Shown: piece by piece, positions 9,101 through 16,357 of the stretch | How positions within the stretch are numbered: position 1 is the first letter of the stretch | How the letters are laid out: every line of letters starts with the position of its first letter | NCBI RefSeq assembly: GCF_014649375.1 | Contig: NZ_BMSX01000017.1 | Span: forward strand, 1 to 64,000 | Origin: Streptomyces aurantiogriseus | Lineage (GTDB): Bacteria; Actinomycetota; Actinomycetes; Streptomycetales; Streptomycetaceae | Length of the DNA: 64,000 nt | Direction: 5' to 3' | Notes under the pieces: generated by a model | Seen by the model: only the letters and a program-made list of their open reading frames with translations | What the model was told of the DNA's origin: nothing | The model's database searches: none | Made by a program: the position numbers and the translations under genes

Positions 9101-10072
9101 AGGCAGCCCCTGCACCGCCTTCTCCGCCTCGGCGGGGGTCAGGAAACCGGGCCCCAACACGTCCATCACCGGCAGCAGCTGGTCCACGGCCCGCCGCACC
9201 TGCTCGGGGAGGTCCACCGGGTCCGCAGCCGCGACCATGGCCGCATTCAAACCGGCGTCCGTAGCCTCATTCGGATCCGCGTCCGAAGCCACGTTCGAGT
9301 CCGCGTCCCTGGTCGCTTCCGGGCCCTGCGTGGCGGTACCGGACGAGTCGTCGGGCAGCGTGCCGAGCAGTTCCATGGCCACGTTCATGAAGTGCGACAG
9401 CTGCGGCGGCATCATCCCCGTCGCGTTGGCGAGCGCGCCCAGTTCCAGCAGGGAGTCCCGGTCGTCGGCCGTCTGCATCTTCCCCAGCACCGACGTCCAG
9501 GTCTGCAGCGTCGGCTGGTGCGCGGGGTCCGCGGTCTCCGCCAGCTCCGCCACGAGAGCGCTGACCTCGGCCAGGTCCTCGCGCAGCCCGGATCCGCCGG
9601 GTGCCATGAAGGTGGCGCCGACGGTCATCATCGTGACGAAGTCCTCGCGTCCCCGCATGGCGAGGTCCGGGAACTGCGGCACCAGCATCCTGATCATCAG
9701 GTGGGTCATGGCCTCGCGCCGCCGCGCCTGCCGCTCCGTGGCGGGGACCGTCGTCCGGGCCTCGCGGAGCAGCGTCAGCGCCTCGTCCCGGCCGCCGGTC
9801 TCCCGGTCAGCCAGGTACCGCACCGCGAGCAGCGTGCCGCGCACGGCCCGTACGTCCCGGCGAGCCGTGGCGTCCGCCGTCTCCTCCGCCCGCTCCAGCT
9901 CGCGCAGCATCCGTTCGGTCGCCCCCGCGTCGGGCCGGCCGCCGGATCCGCCGCCGGTCGCGGACCACTGCTGACAGAGCGCCTCGGCCCTGCCGAACAG
10001 CTCACCGAGCCCCGGTCCCTCCCCGCCGTTCCCGCCCCGGGCCGCCGCCCCCTGCGCCCCACTCACCGCCAC
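6140..10072 (-). CDS. Large CHAT-domain (caspase-like) protein
   Basis: About 1310 residues from GTG 10072 (GGGAGG 5-6 bases upstream); GTG 10066 is an alternative. Most of the protein is helical, TPR-like sequence typical of CHAT proteins. Residues about 770-860 are low-complexity repeats (SAADAP, ARADAP). The C-terminal about 350 residues are a CHAT domain with both catalytic elements: His in VQFSVHGFAGG (about 1127) and Cys in VVLSACETDLS (about 1191), followed by GAADVIGSKWTV. CHAT proteases are cysteine peptidases related to separase and caspases, and several work in bacterial immunity. Here the gene leads a three-gene transcript ending in a RES NADase homologue. Target and trigger are unknown. 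Confidence 0.85.
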   Translation of the reverse strand: MAVSGAQGAAARGGNGGEGPGLGELFGRAEALCQQWSATGGGSGGRPDAGATERMLRELERAEETADATARRDVRAVRGTLLAVRYLADRETGGRDEALTLLREARTTVPATERQARRREAMTHLMIRMLVPQFPDLAMRGREDFVTMMTVGATFMAPGGSGLREDLAEVSALVAELAETADPAHQPTLQTWTSVLGKMQTADDRDSLLELGALANATGMMPPQLSHFMNVAMELLGTLPDDSSGTATQGPEATRDADSNVASDADPNEATDAGLNAAMVAAADPVDLPEQVRRAVDQLLPVMDVLGPGFLTPAEAEKAVQGLPQDSWQDRATAGLARLAVSMRKGDAEGVTKAAELLFRASHDHDAPAEVMDILRAGALAGVSMNGGNLADVDAARRLLADNFDLGDVVRHMPAGPAGRELVTAGRALLLHQRIAETPEDDLDTLDEIGDILLEMRHELTEDDTSANIVLFILGFLQLRRAMAIGRAGGTLGPPLRRALMYLRESQEHPALPVALRSVMPAVRAMTSALQRFVDPSAGSLLAEVEEIRASLGSPAVVADQDIRTRTGIALVLGVEHDREGTPAALDEAIKELQAARGDIGERTACGTAQEVYRLLADFYRRRGADGDTGRALEATERLLEKVAEDVLLQIGAEHGLSAARAAADRGARAAVWAAEAGDAATALRVLEAGRALVLRAVAASESVPEQLEACGEKVLAARWREASRAGADAAGAAAAAVPGRAEAPAVGDVRGRAEAPAEADVSNAAEAPGKAVVSSAADALASVDAPSAADGPARADAPSAADSPPRADAPNAADAPNAADAPGMADTPEAAGVRNVAAGSDTVDAAGSDTVDVDVLIPSTLRRRALTALRARAVSAAVPTWQDLADTAERAGVDAVVHLVAGGGDGPGWALVVRPGGAPLAVELTGLAAAERGPLEEYLDAARDRSALTAPGASGTAEARARVVDVWKRALENVCGWAGTAVMEPVLEVVRPGRPATPDDPVRLVLLPAGNLGSVPWHAARLSGTVGERPAYAVDHAVISYAASGAEFVRSARRGRLPVGAAPVLVADPRGTLVYALHEVDGLRARYAGARCYGDLDADDGHVDGTPEELLPLLPGGTGERPATLVQFSVHGFAGGRPTVSGLLLHPRPAAGSGVREGGEDDAGVLTVRQLLGAPAGPPDAAGPLVVLSACETDLSTRDHDETLTVTTAFVARGAADVIGSKWTVSDASGAVLMNALHHFLAEGTDPARALRRTQLWALDAHRPALPLSAPLAAEIEGEPALPVEAWAPFIHQGSPASVRHGRNTVGHQ

Positions 10073-10327
10073 GCGTCCCTCCCCGTATGCCGTTCGCTCA
10101 CATACTGGCCTCGCCGGGACGGTCACGAAGGGTGTTCGACCGTATTTCGACCGTGACGACCGGTAAACAACCACACTGGGGGGACGCGGGACCGGACCCG
10201 CGCCCGGCAGCATCGAGGAAGGGGCGCCCGCGGCCGCCGGGGCCACGGATCGGGGGAGGCCCACGGCCCGCGGTCGCCCCCGTGCTCTCCGAGGCAACTC
10301 GGTTCCCGGACCCGCACGCCCAGAGTG

Positions 10328-10503
10328 TTCCTACGCCCGCATACCCACGGTGTTCCTACGCCCGCCTACCCACGGCGTTCCTACGCCCGCACGCCCACGG
10401 CGTTCCTACGCCCGCACGCCCACGGCGTTCCTACGCCCGCACGCCCACGGCGGCTCCTACACCCGCACACCCCCGGCGATTCCTACACCTGCACGCCCAC
10501 GGT
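10328..10503. repeat. 25-bp tandem repeat derived from the murB 3' end
   Basis: About seven head-to-tail units with a 25-bp period (TTCCTACGCCCGCACGCCCA then CGGCG on the + strand); the last two are 26 bp and more divergent. On the minus strand the unit equals the final codons and stop of murB (VGVQV-stop). The array starts in the murB 3' end and extends 155 bp beyond it. The period is not a multiple of three and no spacers are present. Confidence 0.85.
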
Positions 10504-11538
10504 CACCGGCTCGTTGACCAGTGTGATGCCGAAGGCCTCCCGCACCCCGGCCACGACCTCACGGGCCAGCGCCAACAGGTCCTCGGTCGTGGCCTCGCCG
10601 CGGTTGGTGAGGGCGAGCGTGTGCTTGGTGGAGATACGGGCGGGCCCGCTGCCGTAGCCCTTGGTGAAGCCGGCCTTGTCGATCAGCCAGGCGGCGGAGG
10701 TCTTGGTGTGCCCCTCCCCAGCCGGGTAGGCGGGCGGCTCGACGCCCTCGCCCAGCCGCTCCTTCACGCGCGCGTGGAACACGGCGAAGTCGGCGTCGGT
10801 GAGGATCGGGTTGGTGAAGAAGGACCCGGCGGACCAGGTGTCGTGGTCCTCGGGGTCGAGCACCATGCCCTTGCCGGCCCGCAGCTTCAGCACGGTCTCG
10901 CGCGCCTCGGCGAGCGGCACCCGGTCGCCGGGTTCGACACCCAGCGCCCGCGCGGTCTCGGCGTACTTGATCGGCGCCGACAGCCCGCCCGCGTCCTCCA
11001 GCTCGAACCGCACACGCAGAACGACGTACCGCTCGGGGTCGCCCTTGAAGCGGCTGTGGCGGTAGGAGAACGCGCACTCCTCGTTGGTGAGCGCGACCGT
11101 CTCGCCCGTGTGCCGGTCGTACGCGATCACCTCGGTGATCGTCGAGGAGACCTCCTGGCCGTACGCCCCCACGTTCTGGATCGGGGTCGCGCCCGCCGAG
11201 CCGGGGATGCCGGCCAGGCACTCGATCCCGGCGAGCCCGGCCTCGACGGTCCGGGCGACGGCGTCGGTCCACACCTCGCCGGCGGCCAGCTCCAGCCGCG
11301 TACCGACGAGCTCGACGCCGCGCGTGGCGATGCGCAGGGCGGTGCCGGCGAAGCCCTTGTCGCCGATGACCAGGTTGGAGCCGCCGCCGATGACCAGCAG
11401 CGGCGTCCCGGCGGCGTCGGCCTCGCGGACGACGTCGATCACCTCGGCGTCGGTCGTCGCGGTCACCAGCCGCGTCGCGGGACCACCGAGGCGGAAGGTG
11501 GTCAGCGGGGCGAGAGGGGCGTCGTGAAGTACCAGCAC
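10483..11538 (-). CDS. murB: UDP-N-acetylenolpyruvoylglucosamine reductase
   Basis: A 351-residue FAD enzyme that reduces UDP-GlcNAc-enolpyruvate to UDP-MurNAc with NADPH in cytoplasmic peptidoglycan precursor synthesis. The start is GTG 11538 (VLVLHDAPLAPLTTF), because family homology begins there. Seen: FAD-binding LVIGGGSNLVIGDKGFAG, PIQNVGAYGQEV, and the C-terminal SAAWLIDKAGF. The sequence is of the long type I MurB class. It lies alone between a hairpin that should end the upstream had genes and the repeat made from its own 3' end. Confidence 0.96.
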   Translation of the reverse strand: MLVLHDAPLAPLTTFRLGGPATRLVTATTDAEVIDVVREADAAGTPLLVIGGGSNLVIGDKGFAGTALRIATRGVELVGTRLELAAGEVWTDAVARTVEAGLAGIECLAGIPGSAGATPIQNVGAYGQEVSSTITEVIAYDRHTGETVALTNEECAFSYRHSRFKGDPERYVVLRVRFELEDAGGLSAPIKYAETARALGVEPGDRVPLAEARETVLKLRAGKGMVLDPEDHDTWSAGSFFTNPILTDADFAVFHARVKERLGEGVEPPAYPAGEGHTKTSAAWLIDKAGFTKGYGSGPARISTKHTLALTNRGEATTEDLLALAREVVAGVREAFGITLVNEPVTVGVQV

Positions 11539-11580
11539 GCGCCCAAGCCTACGAGACCCCACCGACAGCCCCGGGCAGGT

Positions 11581-11615
11581 GTAAGGGGCGCCCCGCAATG
11601 GAGAACGCCCCTTAC
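11581..11615 (-). terminator. Hairpin terminator after the hadB-like gene
   Basis: Perfect 10-bp inverted repeat GTAAGGGGCG/CGCCCCTTAC with a 15-base loop, 20 bases past the hadB-like stop and before murB. There is no T-run, as usual in Streptomyces. Confidence 0.7.
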
Positions 11616-11634
11616 CTCGCCGCACGCGCGCGTG

Positions 11635-12063
11635 TCAGGCCAGCCGTACGACCGCCCGTGACATCCCCAGCACCTTCTGGCCCCCGCTGGTGACCGTCAG
11701 GTCGACCCGCACGGTGTTGTCGTCGAGCTTGGCCGCGACCTTGCCGCTGACCTCGATCAGGGCGCCCTGGTCGTCGTTGGGGACGACGACGGGCTTGGTG
11801 AAGCGGACGCCGTAGTCGACGACCGCGCCCGGGTCGCCGGTCCAGTCGGTGACGACGCGGATCGCCTCGGCCATGGTGAACATGCCGTGCGCAATGACGT
11901 CCGGCAGGCCCACCTCCTTGGCGAACTTCTCGTTCCAGTGGATCGGGTTGAAGTCCCCGGAGGCGCCCGCGTACTGCACGAGCGTGGCACGGGTCACGGG
12001 GAAGGACTGCGCCGGCAGTTCGGTGCCGACCTCGACGTCGTCGTAAGCGATCTTCGCCGTCAT
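11635..12063 (-). CDS. MaoC-like (3R)-hydroxyacyl dehydratase subunit, HadB-like
   Basis: A 142-residue single hot-dog (R)-hydratase. The hydratase-2 motif is intact: GDFNPIHWNEKFAKEVG carries the catalytic Asp and His, followed by IAHGMF. It begins one base after the stop of the companion MaoC gene, so the two should form a heterodimer as mycobacterial HadA/HadB do. The order tRNA-Thr, tRNA-Met, rpmG, hadA-like, hadB-like is the same as in mycobacteria. Streptomyces make no mycolic acids, so the substrate is unknown. Confidence 0.88.
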   Translation of the reverse strand: MTAKIAYDDVEVGTELPAQSFPVTRATLVQYAGASGDFNPIHWNEKFAKEVGLPDVIAHGMFTMAEAIRVVTDWTGDPGAVVDYGVRFTKPVVVPNDDQGALIEVSGKVAAKLDDNTVRVDLTVTSGGQKVLGMSRAVVRLA

Positions 12064-12064
12064 G

Positions 12065-12517
12065 TCAGCTCTCCTCCGCCGCGCGGGCCACGAGCTTGGT
12101 CCAGGCGGTCACGACGTGCTCGCCTGCCTCGTCGTGGACCTCACCGCGGATGTCCAGGATGTCGTTGCCGGCCAGGGACTTGATGCCCTCGATGGTCGAG
12201 GTCACCGTGAGTCGGTCACCGGCGCGCACGGGACGCCTGTAGGCGAACTTCTGGTCGCCGTGCACCACCCGGCTGTAGTCCAGGCCCAGCTGCGGGTCCT
12301 GGACGACCTGCCCCGCGGCCTTGAAGGTGATGGAGAACACGAAGGTCGGCGGGGCGATCACATCGGGGTGCCCGAGCGCCTTGGCGGCCTCCGGGTCGGT
12401 GTACGCCGGGTTGGCGTCCCCCACGGCCTCCGCGAACTCGCGGATCTTCTCCCGTCCGACCTCATAGGGATCGGTGGGCGGGTAGGTTCGCCCCACGAAG
12501 GACTGGTCGAGCGCCAT
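12065..12517 (-). CDS. MaoC N-terminal-like dehydratase subunit, HadA-like
   Basis: A 150-residue hot-dog protein of the UPF0336/HadA-HadC type. ATG 12517 follows AGGAGGTG. It has YEVGREKIREFAEAVGDANP and a late hot-dog strand, but lacks the Asp/His hydratase motif seen in its neighbour, consistent with the non-catalytic, substrate-binding role of HadA. Expected to act as the partner of the HadB-like protein. An imperfect hairpin separates it from rpmG upstream. Confidence 0.86.
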   Translation of the reverse strand: MALDQSFVGRTYPPTDPYEVGREKIREFAEAVGDANPAYTDPEAAKALGHPDVIAPPTFVFSITFKAAGQVVQDPQLGLDYSRVVHGDQKFAYRRPVRAGDRLTVTSTIEGIKSLAGNDILDIRGEVHDEAGEHVVTAWTKLVARAAEES

Positions 12518-12586
12518 GGGCTCGGCACCTCCTGGTTGCTCTGCTGACCTGGTTGCTCTACTGACCGGTACTGGTCGCTCAACGAC

Positions 12587-12622
12587 GCGAGGCCGCCCCC
12601 GATCACTCGGGGACGGCCTCGC
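12587..12622 (-). terminator. Hairpin between rpmG and the hadA-like gene
   Basis: A 16-bp stem with one mismatch (GCGAGGCCGCCCCCGA with TCGGGGACGGCCTCGC) and a four-base loop, 13 bases past the rpmG stop. It probably ends or attenuates the tRNA/rpmG transcript. Confidence 0.7.
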
Positions 12623-12635
12623 GTACGAGCCTGAT

Positions 12636-12800
12636 TTATCGCGTCTCGCGGTGCGCGGTGTGCGCGTTGCAACGCGGGCAGTGCTTCTTCATCTCAAGAC
12701 GGTCCGGGTTGTTACGCCGGTTCTTCTTGGTGATGTAGTTCCGCTCCTTGCACTCCACGCAGGCCAGCGTGATCTTCGGGCGGACGTCGGTGGCAGCCAC
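12636..12800 (-). CDS. rpmG: 50S ribosomal protein L33, zinc-binding form
   Basis: A 54-residue ribosomal protein starting at GTG 12800 with AAGGAG upstream. The sequence begins [20 protein letters not shown] and contains [10 protein letters not shown]. Two CxxC pairs (CVEC and CPRC) mark the zinc-containing C+ form rather than the zinc-free paralogue made under zinc starvation. tRNA-Met and tRNA-Thr lie directly upstream, the same order as in mycobacteria. Confidence 0.95.
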   Translation of the reverse strand: MAATDVRPKITLACVECKERNYITKKNRRNNPDRLEMKKHCPRCNAHTAHRETR

Positions 12801-12890
12801 GTGAGTGCTCCTTGACGAACGGATGGGACTGATTCAACGCAAGAAAGAGTAGCCGATCGAAGGACCGACCCCGCAATCGGCTACTGTCAG

Positions 12891-12963
12891 TAGCGGTGAC
12901 CGGACTTGAACCGGTGACACAGCGATTATGAGCCGCTTGCTCTACCGACTGAGCTACACCGCT
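12891..12963 (-). tRNA. tRNA-Met (CAT), elongator type
   Basis: Read on the minus strand: acceptor AGCGGTG pairs with CACCGCT, D-arm GTAGCTCAGTCGGTAGAGC, anticodon loop CTCATAA (anticodon CAT), T-loop GTTCAAGTC. 73 nt with discriminator A and no encoded CCA. The A1-U72 pair is unlike an initiator tRNA. Confidence 0.93.
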
Positions 12964-13009
12964 GTGATGCGATCGGGTCCCGCCTCGCGGCGGGAACCTC
13001 TCACACCAG

Positions 13010-13082
13010 AGCCCCAATACGGAATCGAACCGTAGACCTTCTCCTTACCATGGAGACGCTCTGCCGACTGAGCTATTGGGGC
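13010..13082 (-). tRNA. tRNA-Thr (GGT)
   Basis: Acceptor GCCCCAA pairs with TTGGGGC; anticodon stem TCTCC/GGAGA closes the loop ATGGTAA (anticodon GGT); T-arm TACGGTTCGATTCCGTA. 73 nt with discriminator T and no encoded CCA. It is followed at 46 bases by tRNA-Met in the same direction. Confidence 0.93.
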
Positions 13083-13093
13083 GAGCGATGAAG

Positions 13094-13123
13094 ACATTAC
13101 ACGGTCCGCCGCCGTTCACCCAA
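13094..13123 (-). promoter_or_regulatory. Candidate promoter of the tRNA-Thr/tRNA-Met/rpmG unit
   Basis: On the minus strand TTGGGT (13123-13118) and TAATGT (13099-13094) are 18 bp apart and end 12 bases before the mature tRNA-Thr. This fits a housekeeping sigma promoter; predicted by eye only. Confidence 0.5.
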
Positions 13124-13317
13124 ATCCGTTTCGGGTACCCCGCCCCAGGCCGTTTCCCCGAGGTCCCGCCAGGCCCATCGCCCCCCCGGGGGGCCGCCGG
13201 ACCACACCGGTACGACTATTGCGCTCCTCCCCGCCGGCACCCGACGGCCGTCCTAGGCTCGACTCACTCTCCGTGATCTTGCGTCCCCCCGCGCAGTTCC
13301 CGAGCTTCTGGAGCGCG

Positions 13318-14568
13318 ATGCCCGACAGCCAGCCGCAGCCGCCCCCGTCGTCGTCCCTGCCCGGTGGGTCGGACCCGGTCGCCCTCCTGCTCTGCGGCGC
13401 GCGCCTCACGGACGGCCGGACCGTGGACGTACGGCTGGGCCGGGGGCGCATCGAGGCGGTCGGCACGGCCGGCAGCCTGGCGGCCGGCACGGCCCGCGGC
13501 ACCCGCGTGGATCTCCGCGGCTACCTCCTCCTCCCCGCCCCGGCCGAACCCCACGCCCACGTCGACACCGCCCTGTCCGCCGACGCCGACGGCCCCGTCT
13601 CCTACGCCCCCGAGGAGGTCCAGCGCCGCGCCACGGAGGCCGCGCTGCTGCACCTCGGCCACGGTGCGACCGCGCTGCGCGCCCATGTCCGCGTGGGCGA
13701 CGTGCAGGGTCTGGGTGCGCTGGCCGCCGTCCTGGAGGCCCGGCGTGCGCTGCGCGGGCTGACCGAGCTGACGACGGTGGCGATGCCCCGGGTACTGACC
13801 GGGGTGGCCGGCGCGGACGGGGTGGCGACGCTGCGGGAGGCGGTGACGATGGGCGCCTCCGTCGTGGGCGGCTGCCCCGACCTGGACCCCGATCCGACGG
13901 GCTACGTGGAGACCGTCCTGAAGGTCGCCTCCGAACACGGCCGCCCCGTCGATCTGCACACCGACGCCACCGACCCGGCGCGCCTCGCCCGCCTCGCCTC
14001 GATGGCCGGCGGCCTGCGCCCCGGTGTCACCGTCGGCCCCTGCTCCGCGCTCGCCCACCTCCCCGCCGAGGCCGCCACCCGCACCGCCGACCAACTGGCC
14101 GCCGCCGGCGTGACGGTGGTGTGCCTCCCCCAGGGCGGCTGCGGCGTCGCGGAACGCCGCGGCACCGCCCCCGTACGGCTGCTGCGCGCGGCCGGCGTCC
14201 GCGTCGCGGCCGGCAGCGGTGCCCTGCGGGACGTGTCCAACCCCGTCGGCCGCGGCGACCCCCTGGAGGCCGCCTATCTCCTCGCCTCCCGCCACGGCCT
14301 GCGCCCCGAGGACGCCTACGACACCGTGAGCACCTCCGCCAGGGCGGCCCTCGGCCTCCCCGAGGTCCGCGTGGAGGCCGGCTTCCCCGCCGACCTCCTG
14401 GCAGTCCGCGGCGACCGCCTCCCGTCCGCCCTCTCCCTGGCCTACAGCCGCATCGTGATCCACCAGGGCCGGCTGGTGGCCCGCACGAGCGCGGTGAGGG
14501 AGTACTGCGACTCGGCGGCGGCAGCCGAGCTGGGGCTGCCGAGGCAGTGGCGGGGGGAGTTGTCGTAG
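13318..14568 (+). CDS. Amidohydrolase-family protein, cytosine-deaminase-like
   Basis: 416 residues from ATG 13318. Metal-dependent hydrolase (TIM-barrel) architecture similar to cytosine deaminase CodA: HxH in EPHAHVDTAL (H79, H81), barrel His in DLHTDATD (H214), and His in CSALAHLPAE (H247). Where CodA has GHDD, whose first Asp is the metal/catalytic ligand, this protein has GSGA (Gly at about 301), so the usual Asp appears missing. The C-terminal composite domain is normal. It may be a non-deaminating relative. It is transcribed away from the tRNAs. Confidence 0.8.
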   Translation: MPDSQPQPPPSSSLPGGSDPVALLLCGARLTDGRTVDVRLGRGRIEAVGTAGSLAAGTARGTRVDLRGYLLLPAPAEPHAHVDTALSADADGPVSYAPEEVQRRATEAALLHLGHGATALRAHVRVGDVQGLGALAAVLEARRALRGLTELTTVAMPRVLTGVAGADGVATLREAVTMGASVVGGCPDLDPDPTGYVETVLKVASEHGRPVDLHTDATDPARLARLASMAGGLRPGVTVGPCSALAHLPAEAATRTADQLAAAGVTVVCLPQGGCGVAERRGTAPVRLLRAAGVRVAAGSGALRDVSNPVGRGDPLEAAYLLASRHGLRPEDAYDTVSTSARAALGLPEVRVEAGFPADLLAVRGDRLPSALSLAYSRIVIHQGRLVARTSAVREYCDSAAAAELGLPRQWRGELS

Positions 14569-14714
14569 GGCACCCGCAAGGGACGCGGCTCGCGCCCGCC
14601 CGGGCCCGTCCGTCGGGCGGGCGCGCGCCGATGACCCGGGCCGGGCGCCACGCGGCCCGTTCGGGCGTTCGGGTGAAGCGGCGGACGGGACCGCACGGGC
14701 GTACGGTCGGAAGC

Positions 14715-15371
14715 ATGCGCATTGTCATCGCTGGGGGTCATGGTCAGATCGCGCTGCGGCTGGAGCGGCTGCTCGCCGTGCGCGGGGACGAGGTCGCGGG
14801 GATCATCCGCAGGGCCGAGCAGGGCGACGACCTGCGGGCCGTCGGCGCCGAACCGGTCGTACTGGACCTGGAGTCGGCATCGGTCGAGGAGGTCGCGGAG
14901 CGGCTGAGGGGCGCGGACGCGGCGGTGTTCGCGGCGGGCGCCGGCCCGGGCAGCGGGACGGTCCGCAAGGAGACCGTCGACAAGGGCGCGGCGGTGTTGT
15001 TCGCGGACGCGGCGGTCCGGGCGGGCGTACGGCGCTTCGTGGTGGTGTCGTCCTTCGGCGCGGACCCCGACCACCAGGGCACCGAGGTCTTCGACGTCTA
15101 CCTGCGCGCCAAGGGCGAGGCGGACGCGTACGTCCAGGGCCTGGACACCCTCGACTGGACGATCCTGCGCCCGGGTTCACTGACGGACGACGCGGGCAAG
15201 GGCCTCGTCCGTCTGGAGGCACACACGGGCCGCGGTTCGGTCCCGCGCGACGACGTGGCCACCGTCCTGGCGGAGTTGCTGGACACCCCGGCGACGGCCG
15301 GCCTGACCCTGGAACTGATCAGCGGGTCGACACCGGTGTCGGTGGCGGTGAAGTCGGTGGCCGGGAACTGA
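14715..15371 (+). CDS. NAD(P)-binding Rossmann protein, atypical SDR/NmrA-like
   Basis: 218 residues starting at ATG 14715. The N-terminus IVIAGGHGQIALRLERLL is a Rossmann dinucleotide-binding loop (GGHGQIA). FVVVSSFGADP and DWTILRPGSLTDDAG are typical of the SDR_a5 (NAD-dependent epimerase-like) group. It lacks a clear YxxxK pair, so it may bind rather than oxidise substrate. Substrate unknown; likely monocistronic. Confidence 0.85.
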   Translation: MRIVIAGGHGQIALRLERLLAVRGDEVAGIIRRAEQGDDLRAVGAEPVVLDLESASVEEVAERLRGADAAVFAAGAGPGSGTVRKETVDKGAAVLFADAAVRAGVRRFVVVSSFGADPDHQGTEVFDVYLRAKGEADAYVQGLDTLDWTILRPGSLTDDAGKGLVRLEAHTGRGSVPRDDVATVLAELLDTPATAGLTLELISGSTPVSVAVKSVAGN

Positions 15372-15391
15372 GGCGTCCCGGGGCGCCGTTC

Positions 15392-15604
15392 TCAGAACAG
15401 AGGCAGCTGACCGGGTATGTCGGGCACGACATACCCGTCCAACGACGGCTGCACCGCACCCAGTTGTGCCGTCCGGCGCGAGCCGGGGCAGGAGGTGAGC
15501 TGCCCGTTCTCCCGTGCCCCCGGCGGGTCGTGCCGGGCGAACCGACCGGCGACGACGGCGATCTCGCGACGGCACTCGGGGCAGGTTCTGCGACGGCTGG
15601 ACAT
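15392..15604 (-). CDS. Small CxxC protein
   Basis: A 70-residue protein beginning MSSRRRTCPECRREIAVVAG, with one CPEC knuckle and a further single Cys. The GRFARHD and YVVPDIPGQLPLF segments look conserved-protein-like. It converges on the Rossmann gene with a 20-base gap. Function unknown; a one-knuckle zinc ribbon is possible. Confidence 0.65.
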   Translation of the reverse strand: MSSRRRTCPECRREIAVVAGRFARHDPPGARENGQLTSCPGSRRTAQLGAVQPSLDGYVVPDIPGQLPLF

Positions 15605-15703
15605 GGGGTCAGTGTGCCCCAGTGCGCCACCTGGTCACCCCGGGGCGGGCGCACGCCCCGCTCGCCGCGCGGAAGTACGCCCCGCTCCCTAGCATCCGTA
15701 CAT

Positions 15704-15994
15704 GTGGCACATACCTTCGAGGAACTCGTGGAGAAACAGCGCGCGGCCGACGAGGCACACGCGAGGGTCCTGCACCTGCGGGACACCTACGGCGCACCCA
15801 CGGCGGCCCCCTGGTCGGAAACCCAGACCGACACCTACGAAACCGCGTGGCGCGCCTGGCGCGACCTCGCCCGGGACGCCCAGGCCGCGGTGACCGACTA
15901 CGCCAAGGACGAGGGCAAACCCCGCACGGACGTCGAGGCGGAAGTGAAGAGGGCCGCCAAGACTCCGCAGGAAACCCCCTCGGGGGAGGAGTGA
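15704..15994 (+). CDS. Small uncharacterised Streptomyces protein
   Basis: 96 residues from GTG 15704, beginning AHTFEELVEKQRAADEAHA. The protein is predicted all-helical, charged and soluble, with TYETAWRAWRDLARDAQAAV and a Lys/Glu-rich end. No known domain is recognised. The ribosome site is weak. It is followed by a hairpin and by the truncated tRNA-Tyr remnant on the other strand. Confidence 0.7.
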   Translation: MAHTFEELVEKQRAADEAHARVLHLRDTYGAPTAAPWSETQTDTYETAWRAWRDLARDAQAAVTDYAKDEGKPRTDVEAEVKRAAKTPQETPSGEE

Positions 15995-16041
15995 GCCAGG
16001 CCACCCACCCCCGCCCTCACCACGAGAAACGCAACGAAAAA

Positions 16042-16075
16042 CCCCTCCGCCCTGCGTTTCCGCAGTTCGGAGGGG
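16042..16075. terminator. Bidirectional hairpin
   Basis: CCCCTCCG (16042-16049) pairs with CGGAGGGG (16068-16075); the loop contains a further GCG/CGC pair. It lies after the small + strand gene and just beyond the 3' end of the tRNA remnant on the minus strand. Confidence 0.65.
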
Positions 16076-16088
16076 GTCTCACTCAGCG

Positions 16089-16133
16089 TGGCGGCGCCAG
16101 GATTCGAACCTGGGAAGGCTGAGCCACACCGCC
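16089..16133 (-). pseudogene. Truncated tRNA-Tyr remnant (possible att site)
   Basis: On the minus strand GGCGGTG and CGCCGCC form a seven-pair acceptor stem, with a variable-arm-like GGCTCAGCC and an intact T-arm CCAGGTTCGAATCCTGG. The D-arm and anticodon arm are absent: 45 nt are present, against about 84 for bacterial tRNA-Tyr. The 3' half matches the Streptomyces tRNA-Tyr sequence as I remember it. The position beside yajQ is where S. coelicolor carries tRNA-Tyr, the SLP1 attachment site. It cannot be a functional tRNA as written. Confidence 0.7.
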
Positions 16134-16357
16134 GGGTTTGCTGCCGATTCGAACCGCTTTTCGGCGGTGCTCCCTGGCAACGACGTAAACGATACCCGAT
16201 GGGGAGGGGTGCTTCGCCACCTGGATTCCTCAGCGCCGGCACGGGGCCGGGTGGCTAGGCTTGTCCGGATGCGGCCCGCGCCCTGCGCCGGGCTCGGCGG
16301 AGCCCCAAGGACGCCGACACGCACCCGATACGCACCCGATACAAGGAGCCACAGGAC

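Noticed and set aside
10328-10503. Possible CRISPR array
   Set aside because: Units abut with no spacers and no cas genes are nearby; the unit is the murB 3' end.
16134-16190. A second TTCGAATC T-loop-like box next to the tRNA-Tyr remnant, read as a second tRNA
   Set aside because: Flanking arms do not pair into a T-stem and no acceptor or anticodon arm is present.
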